From Rhodanobacteraceae bacterium (GTDB lineage Bacteria; Pseudomonadota; Gammaproteobacteria; Xanthomonadales; Rhodanobacteraceae), in the NCBI GenBank assembly GCA_025924775.1, contig JAICHS010000053.1:1-11635 (forward strand): DNA of 11,635 nt, read 5' to 3'. Below, piece after piece: positions 6,574-11,635 of the stretch. Every line of letters begins with the position of its first letter. Within the stretch, counting starts at the first letter, position 1. The position numbers and the translations under genes are program-made. Under the pieces are notes generated by a model. The model ran no database searches, was not told the DNA's origin, and saw nothing but the letters and a program-made list of their open reading frames with translations.

Positions 6574-6611
6574 GCCACTACCGGCCACCCCGTGGGTCGG
6601 CCAGTAGTGGC
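6574..6611 (-). terminator. Strong hairpin at the 3' end of the glutamate dehydrogenase gene
   Basis: GCCACTACCGGCC (6574-6586) pairs with GGCCAGTAGTGGC (6599-6611) at 12 of 13 positions. The loop can fold further, ACCC with GGGT around CGT, giving a stem of about 16 pairs with one bulge. On the minus strand it begins 18 bases after the glutamate dehydrogenase stop. It can also serve the convergent plus transcript. No T tract follows on either side, so it may act as a bidirectional transcript end with RNA-stabilising effect rather than a textbook intrinsic terminator. Confidence 0.6.
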
Positions 6612-6628
6612 AATGCGATGCGGGCGCG

Positions 6629-9600
6629 TCAGCCCGACTGCGCGATCTGCGCCAGTCGCCGCAGGGCCACCGACGCGATCGGGTAGTCGACATCCACGCC
6701 GCGGATTTCGTCCAGCATGCCGCGGGTGAACTGCAACTGCGGATCGTCGCGTTGCAGCCACGCGTCCACCGCGCCCTCGGGGCTCTGCTGGCCCTGTTCG
6801 GACGCGAGGATCTGGCTGACCATCGCGCGCTGCTGCACGGCCAGTTCGTCACGCAGCGCACCGCGTGCCTGGGCGTGCCAGCGGCTTTCGACCACCAGTT
6901 TGTCGATCTGTCCGCGCAGCCATTCGATGTCGAGCGCCTCGCCCAGGTCGAAGAACACGCGCGCAACGTGCTCGATCGGCCGGCCGGATTCCAGCGCGGT
7001 TTCGATGACATCCATCGCCACCTCCAGCGCCGGAATGGTGGCCAGCTTGCGCGCCAGGTCGTCGGCAACGCCCACGCCTTTCCACGTCTGGAGATCGGCG
7101 TCCCACGCCGCGCGGCCGGCTTTGCCCAAGGCATCGGGCAGTGTCGCGCGCAGCTTGTCCATGCCCGGCTGGTAACGCTCGACCAGGTCGGTGATGCCCA
7201 GCGTCGAACCCTGGCGATTCAGCAGCCAGCGCGACACGTGGCGCAACAGCGACCACAGTTTCATCAGCGCGTCGATTTGCGCCGACTGGCTGACCTTGCC
7301 GTCCAGCGCGTCGATGCCGGCCCACAGCTCGCGCGCATGCAGGATCTGGCGCCCGGCGTTGTAGGCCTTGACCACCGCGGCGGCGGTTTGCCCGGTGTCT
7401 TCCTGGGTGCGCAGGATGAACGTGGCGCCCATGCGGTTGACGATGGAATTGGTGACCGCGGTGGCGATGATTTCGCGCTTCAGGCGATGCCGTTGCATGT
7501 GCGCCGCGTACTTCGCGTGCAGCGGTTCGGGGAAGTAGCGCATCAGTTCGTGCGACAGGAACGGATCCTCCGGCACGTCGGAATCGACCAGTTCCTGGTA
7601 CAGCACGATCTTGGAGTACGACAGCAGCACCGCCAGTTCGGGCCGGGTCAGGCCCTGGTGGTGGGTGCGCCGTTCGGACAGTTCGGCGTCGGAGGGCAGC
7701 GACTCGATCTGGCGATCCAGCTGCCCGCGCGACTCCAGCGTGCGGATGAAGTGCGCCATCGTGCCGATGCGGCCCACCGACATGTGCGCCATCAACCCGA
7801 GCGCCACGTTCTGCCGGTAGTTGTCGCGCAGCACAAGTTCACCGACTTCGTCGGTCATCGAATGCAGCAGCTTGTTGCGCGCCTCGAGGTCCATCTCGCC
7901 GCGCCGCACCGCATCGTTCAGGAGGATCTTGATGTTGACCTCGTGGTCGGACGTGTCCACGCCCGCCGAGTTGTCGATGAAGTCGGTGTTGAGGATCACG
8001 CCCGCCTGTGCGGCCTCGACGCGGCCCTTCTGGGTGAAGCCCAGGTTGCCGCCCTCGCCCACGATCTTGCAGCGCAGGTCGCCGCCGTTGATGCGCAGCG
8101 CGTTGTTGGCGCGGTCGCCAACATCGGCGTTGGTTTCCTGCGCGGACTTCACGTAGGTGCCGATGCCGCCGTTCCACAGCAGGTCCACCGGCGCCTTCAG
8201 CACGGCGCTGATCAGCTCGGTGGGCGACAACGATTCCACGCTGTCGGGAATGCCCAGCACCGCGTGCATCTCGGGGGTGATCGCGACCGCCTTCAGGCTG
8301 CGTGCGAACACGCCGCCACCCTTTGAAATGAGTTGCTTGTCGTAGTCGTCCCACGAGGAACGCGGCAACGCGAACATGCGCTCGCGCTCCTTGAACGACG
8401 CCTCGGGATCAGGCTTCGGGTCGACAAACACGTGCCGATGGTCGAACGCCGCCAGCAGGTGCGTGTGGCGCGAGCGCAGCATGCCGTTGCCGAACACGTC
8501 GCCCGACATGTCGCCGATGCCGACGCAGGTGAAGTCCTCGGCCTGGCAATCGTGGCCCAGCGAGCGGAAGTGGTTTTTCACCGACTCCCAGCCGCCGCGC
8601 GAGGTGATGCCCATGTCCTTGTGGTCGAAGCCCGCGGAGCCGCCCGAGGCAAACGCATCGCCCAGCCAGTAGCCGTGCGCGATGGAAATGCCATTGGCGA
8701 TGTCGGAGAACTTGGCGGTGCCCTTGTCGGCGGCGACCACCAGGTACGGATCATCCGCGTCGTGGCGCACCACGTCGGCCGGATGCAGCACCTTGTTGGC
8801 GGCCGTGTCGATGTTGTCGGTGATGTCCAGCAGGCCGTTCATGAACATCTTGTAGCAGGCGATGCCCTCGGCCAGCAGCGCGTCGCGCTCGGTCGGCGGG
8901 CGCTTGACGAAGAAGCCGCCCTTGGAACCCACCGGCACGATCACGGTGTTTTTCACCATCTGCGCCTTGACCAGGCCCAGCACCTCGGTGCGGAAATCCT
9001 CGCGCCGGTCCGACCAGCGGATGCCGCCGCGTGCGACCGGGCCGAAGCGCAGGTGCACGCCTTCCACGCGTGGTGCGTACACCCAGATTTCGCGGTACGG
9101 CACCGGCTTCGGCACGTCCGGCACCTGGTGCGAGTCGAACTTGTAGGCGATGTATTCCGCGGGCTTGCCGTCGTGCAGCTGGAAGTAATTGGTGCGCAAG
9201 GTCGCGCGGATCTGCGCCATGAAACCACGCAGGATGCGATCGTCGTCAAGGCTCGACACGTTCACCAGCAACGCCTTGATCGCGCTGAGCAGCCCTTCCA
9301 CCTGCGCGTCGCGGGGTTTCTCCGTCAATGCTGCGACCCGCTTGACGAAATCCGGATTGGCGTCCAGCACGGCCCTGGGCGTCAGCACGCCCAGCTCGTG
9401 TTCCAGCGCCTCGCGCGCAAGCTTGCGGCTGGCGGCATCACCGCTTTCGCGCCGGGGGTCGAACTTGGCTTCGAACAGCTCCACCAGCAGGCCCGCGATC
9501 ATCGGATAGCGGCCCAGCGTTTCCTCCATGTAGTTTTGCGAGAAGGTCGTGCCGACCTGCTGCTGGTACTTGGAGTAGCCGCGCAGCATCGCGATCTGGC

Positions 9601-11575
9601 GCCAGCCGAGGCCGGCCTCCAGCAGCAGCGAGTTGAGCCCGTCGTTCTCGGCCTGGCCATGCCAGATGGCCGCGAACGCGGCTTCGAAGCGCGCGTGCAC
9701 GTCGTCCAGCTTGAACTTCAGCGGCACCGCGGGGCGCACCACGAAATCCTGGATGCAGGCATGCGCGCCGTGCAGTTCCAGCGCGTGCACCTGCTCGGTG
9801 TCGACCTTGAGGCCCGCGTTTTCCAGCAGCGGCAACGCGTCGGAAAGCGGAATGTCGCTACCCGAGCGGAAGATCTTGAAGTGCAGCTCGCCGGGCTTGC
9901 GGTAGGAATCGTAGAAGGCAAGGCGCATGTCCTCGCCCGCCGCGGTCATTTCGGTAAGGATGCCGACGTCCTCCGCCGCGCGCGCCGGCGTCGTGTCCTC
10001 GATGTAGCCTGCAGCCAGCGTGCTGCCCCAGCGACCCGCGAGCTGCGCGCCGCGCTCCTCGCCCAGCCCGCCCACCAATGCATCACGCAACTCGTCGTGC
10101 CAGTTGCGCACGATCGGCGCGAGCTTTGCTTCGAGAGCCTGCTGGTCCACCGCCACCTGCTCGCCGGCACGCGGACGCACCACCACGTGCACGCGCGCCA
10201 TCGGCGCATCGCCGACCAGCACGGTGGCATCGGCGTGGGCGCCATGCAGTTCCTCGCGCAACATGTCCTTGACGCGCTCGCCCACGCTGGCGCTGTAGTG
10301 GTCGCGGGGAATGAACACCAGGCACGAGAAGAACCGGCCATAGGCATCGCGACGCACGAACAGCCGCGCCTGGCGGCGTTCGTTGACGTCGAAGATGCCA
10401 CTGGCCAAGGCGAACAACTCATCGCTGGAAGCCTGCAGCAGCTCATCGCGCGGCAAGGTTTCCAGGATCGAACGGAACGCCTTGCCGGAATGCGACTGCG
10501 GACGCAAGCCGGAACGCTTCTCGGCGGTTTCGAACTTCTTGCGCACCAGCGGCACGTCCTGCGCCCGGCGCATGTACGAAGTGGAGGTGTACAAGCCCAG
10601 GAAACGCGACTCGCCGAGCGGCTTGCCCGCCGCGTCGAAACGCAGCACGCCGATGTAATCCATGTAGCCGGCGCGGTGCACGCGCGAACGCGCGTTGGTC
10701 TTGGTCAGGATGATCGCGTCCATCGAGCCGGACTGCGGCAAGCGCGTCGCGACCAGGCTTTTGGTGGAACGCGGTGCCGTGGCAAGGTCGGGATTGCGCA
10801 AAATGCCCAGCCCGGAGCCCGCGCGCGCCTTCAGCAGCTCGTCGCCCTTCTCCGCCACCACGTCGTATTCGCGGTAGCCGAGGAACGTGAAATGGTTGTC
10901 AGCCGCCCAGCGCAGGAACGCCTGGCCCTCCGCGATCTCGTCTGCGGACAGCGTGGTGCTGTCCTGCGGCAGCGCATCGGCGATCGCCAGCATCTTGGCG
11001 TGCATGGCCTGCCAATCGTTGACCGCGGCCGCCACGTCCACCAGCGCCGATTCGGCTGCCGCCTGCAGCTTGGCCAGCGTGGCGTCGTCCACGCGGTCGA
11101 TCTCGGCGTGCATCACCGATTCGGCCTTGCCCGCGCCACCGCACGCCGCCACCGACTGCAGGTTGCCGTTGGCATCGCGGCGCACGTCCATGACCGGGTG
11201 CAGCAGCCGGTGCAGGCGCAGGCCCTCGCCGTTGACCACCATTTCCAGCGAATCCACCAGGAACGGCGCGTCGTCGGCGACCACTTCGATCACCGAATGC
11301 GCGCTGCGCCAGCCATCGCGCGCGGCGTCGGGGTTGAACGCCCGCACCGACGCGTGGCCCGGCGAGCGCTTGCCGGCCCAGCGGAACAGGTCCGCGCACA
11401 GCGCGGCCCAGCCATCGACATCGCGGCGGCTCAGCTCGTCCGGGCCCAACTCGGCGCAGACCAGCTGCGCGAACGCCTCCGCCGTTGCCGCCTTGGCCGG
11501 TTCGACCTTGGCACGGACCGCGGCCGCGATCGCAGCCACCACATCACCCCCGGCGGGGGCGCGCAATGCATTCAT
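6629..11575 (-). CDS. gdhB: NAD-specific glutamate dehydrogenase, large (about 180 kDa) type
   Basis: A complete 1,648-residue cytoplasmic enzyme that oxidatively deaminates glutamate to 2-oxoglutarate and ammonium with NAD+. The length fits the 180-kDa class (Pseudomonas aeruginosa GdhB, Streptomyces type). The N-terminal regulatory half begins with ACT-like DDAPFLVDSLEMVV (about 101-114) and HRLLHPVMDVRRD, with FTFLGYREYDV further on. The catalytic domain has RGGIRWSDR (849-857), KAQMVKN and PVGSKGGFF. By homology to short GDHs, Lys875 would bind substrate and Lys885 would be the catalytic lysine. The NAD domain includes LWNGGIGTYVKS, GEGGNLGFTQKGR (from 1173), FIDNSAGVDTSDHEVNIKILL and LTRPELAVLLSYSKI. 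The C-terminal helical tail, specific to the class, is intact. The start is the ATG at 11575; only a weak GAG precedes it. It appears to be a single-gene unit with its own promoter and a 3' hairpin. Such enzymes are usually allosterically controlled and catabolic. The symbol follows the Pseudomonas name. Confidence 0.96.
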   Translation of the reverse strand: MNALRAPAGGDVVAAIAAAVRAKVEPAKAATAEAFAQLVCAELGPDELSRRDVDGWAALCADLFRWAGKRSPGHASVRAFNPDAARDGWRSAHSVIEVVADDAPFLVDSLEMVVNGEGLRLHRLLHPVMDVRRDANGNLQSVAACGGAGKAESVMHAEIDRVDDATLAKLQAAAESALVDVAAAVNDWQAMHAKMLAIADALPQDSTTLSADEIAEGQAFLRWAADNHFTFLGYREYDVVAEKGDELLKARAGSGLGILRNPDLATAPRSTKSLVATRLPQSGSMDAIILTKTNARSRVHRAGYMDYIGVLRFDAAGKPLGESRFLGLYTSTSYMRRAQDVPLVRKKFETAEKRSGLRPQSHSGKAFRSILETLPRDELLQASSDELFALASGIFDVNERRQARLFVRRDAYGRFFSCLVFIPRDHYSASVGERVKDMLREELHGAHADATVLVGDAPMARVHVVVRPRAGEQVAVDQQALEAKLAPIVRNWHDELRDALVGGLGEERGAQLAGRWGSTLAAGYIEDTTPARAAEDVGILTEMTAAGEDMRLAFYDSYRKPGELHFKIFRSGSDIPLSDALPLLENAGLKVDTEQVHALELHGAHACIQDFVVRPAVPLKFKLDDVHARFEAAFAAIWHGQAENDGLNSLLLEAGLGWRQIAMLRGYSKYQQQVGTTFSQNYMEETLGRYPMIAGLLVELFEAKFDPRRESGDAASRKLAREALEHELGVLTPRAVLDANPDFVKRVAALTEKPRDAQVEGLLSAIKALLVNVSSLDDDRILRGFMAQIRATLRTNYFQLHDGKPAEYIAYKFDSHQVPDVPKPVPYREIWVYAPRVEGVHLRFGPVARGGIRWSDRREDFRTEVLGLVKAQMVKNTVIVPVGSKGGFFVKRPPTERDALLAEGIACYKMFMNGLLDITDNIDTAANKVLHPADVVRHDADDPYLVVAADKGTAKFSDIANGISIAHGYWLGDAFASGGSAGFDHKDMGITSRGGWESVKNHFRSLGHDCQAEDFTCVGIGDMSGDVFGNGMLRSRHTHLLAAFDHRHVFVDPKPDPEASFKERERMFALPRSSWDDYDKQLISKGGGVFARSLKAVAITPEMHAVLGIPDSVESLSPTELISAVLKAPVDLLWNGGIGTYVKSAQETNADVGDRANNALRINGGDLRCKIVGEGGNLGFTQKGRVEAAQAGVILNTDFIDNSAGVDTSDHEVNIKILLNDAVRRGEMDLEARNKLLHSMTDEVGELVLRDNYRQNVALGLMAHMSVGRIGTMAHFIRTLESRGQLDRQIESLPSDAELSERRTHHQGLTRPELAVLLSYSKIVLYQELVDSDVPEDPFLSHELMRYFPEPLHAKYAAHMQRHRLKREIIATAVTNSIVNRMGATFILRTQEDTGQTAAAVVKAYNAGRQILHARELWAGIDALDGKVSQSAQIDALMKLWSLLRHVSRWLLNRQGSTLGITDLVERYQPGMDKLRATLPDALGKAGRAAWDADLQTWKGVGVADDLARKLATIPALEVAMDVIETALESGRPIEHVARVFFDLGEALDIEWLRGQIDKLVVESRWHAQARGALRDELAVQQRAMVSQILASEQGQQSPEGAVDAWLQRDDPQLQFTRGMLDEIRGVDVDYPIASVALRRLAQIAQSG

Positions 11576-11610
11576 GTCTACTCGATTTCGACGACTGGAA
11601 GGGAACGCCT

Positions 11611-11616
11611 AGGATA
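11611..11616 (-). promoter_or_regulatory. Possible -10 box for the glutamate dehydrogenase gene
   Basis: On the minus strand GGTATCCTAGG contains TATCCT, 4 of 6 to the -10 consensus, about 35 bases before the ATG. Only 19 bases of sequence remain upstream before the window edge, and no good -35 is visible at the right spacing, so the promoter cannot be confirmed. Confidence 0.3.
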
Positions 11617-11635
11617 CCGCCACCCCCCAAATCCA

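Noticed and set aside
6752..8326. 524-codon open frame on the plus strand
   Set aside because: It lies wholly antisense to conserved parts of glutamate dehydrogenase, and its translation resembles no family I know.
10887..11612. 241-codon Ser/Ala-rich plus-strand frame
   Set aside because: It is antisense to the N-terminus of glutamate dehydrogenase. The composition is an artefact of reading GC-rich codons in reverse.

Overview
The window is high-GC DNA with dense, long coding regions. It looks like a chromosomal segment of a Gammaproteobacterium of the Lysobacterales (Xanthomonadales), possibly Rhodanobacteraceae or Xanthomonadaceae. That placement is an inference from GC content, from the roughly 1,650-residue NAD-glutamate dehydrogenase, and from the mix of families. 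I see no rRNA, tRNA, CRISPR array, transposase or phage gene.

Layout, left to right. (1) Positions 1-3815, minus strand, read right to left: a three-gene operon encoding a two-subunit molybdenum hydroxylase of the isoquinoline 1-oxidoreductase / nicotinate dehydrogenase type. It comprises the small [2Fe-2S] subunit, the large Mo-pterin subunit with a twin-arginine signal, and an XdhC/CoxI-type maturation protein cut by the left window edge. The first two genes overlap by an ATGA, and the third follows after 33 bases. There is no FAD subunit gene and no cytochrome c domain within the window. (2) Positions 3816-4298: a gap without a convincing gene, holding a perfect 8-bp hairpin and a possible promoter for the operon. 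(3) Positions 4299-6371: a LysR-type regulator (minus) diverging from an Old Yellow Enzyme-type ene-reductase (plus). The 114-base gap between them carries a near-perfect inverted repeat overlapping a good sigma70 promoter, the classic layout of a local regulator and its target. (4) Positions 6372-6628: a convergent intergenic region with a strong hairpin. (5) Positions 6629-11575, minus: a very large NAD-specific glutamate dehydrogenase, complete, with its probable -10 box near the right edge.

How the parts work together. The molybdenum hydroxylase would oxidise an N-heteroaromatic or aldehyde substrate, probably in the periplasm, after XdhC-assisted cofactor maturation and Tat export. The LysR/ene-reductase pair looks like a detoxification module for electrophilic enones, quinones or nitro compounds. 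The glutamate dehydrogenase feeds glutamate carbon into the TCA cycle. I find no firm evidence of a new system. The most unusual points are departures from family motifs in the Mo subunit, XdhC and the ene-reductase, and the operator-like palindrome.
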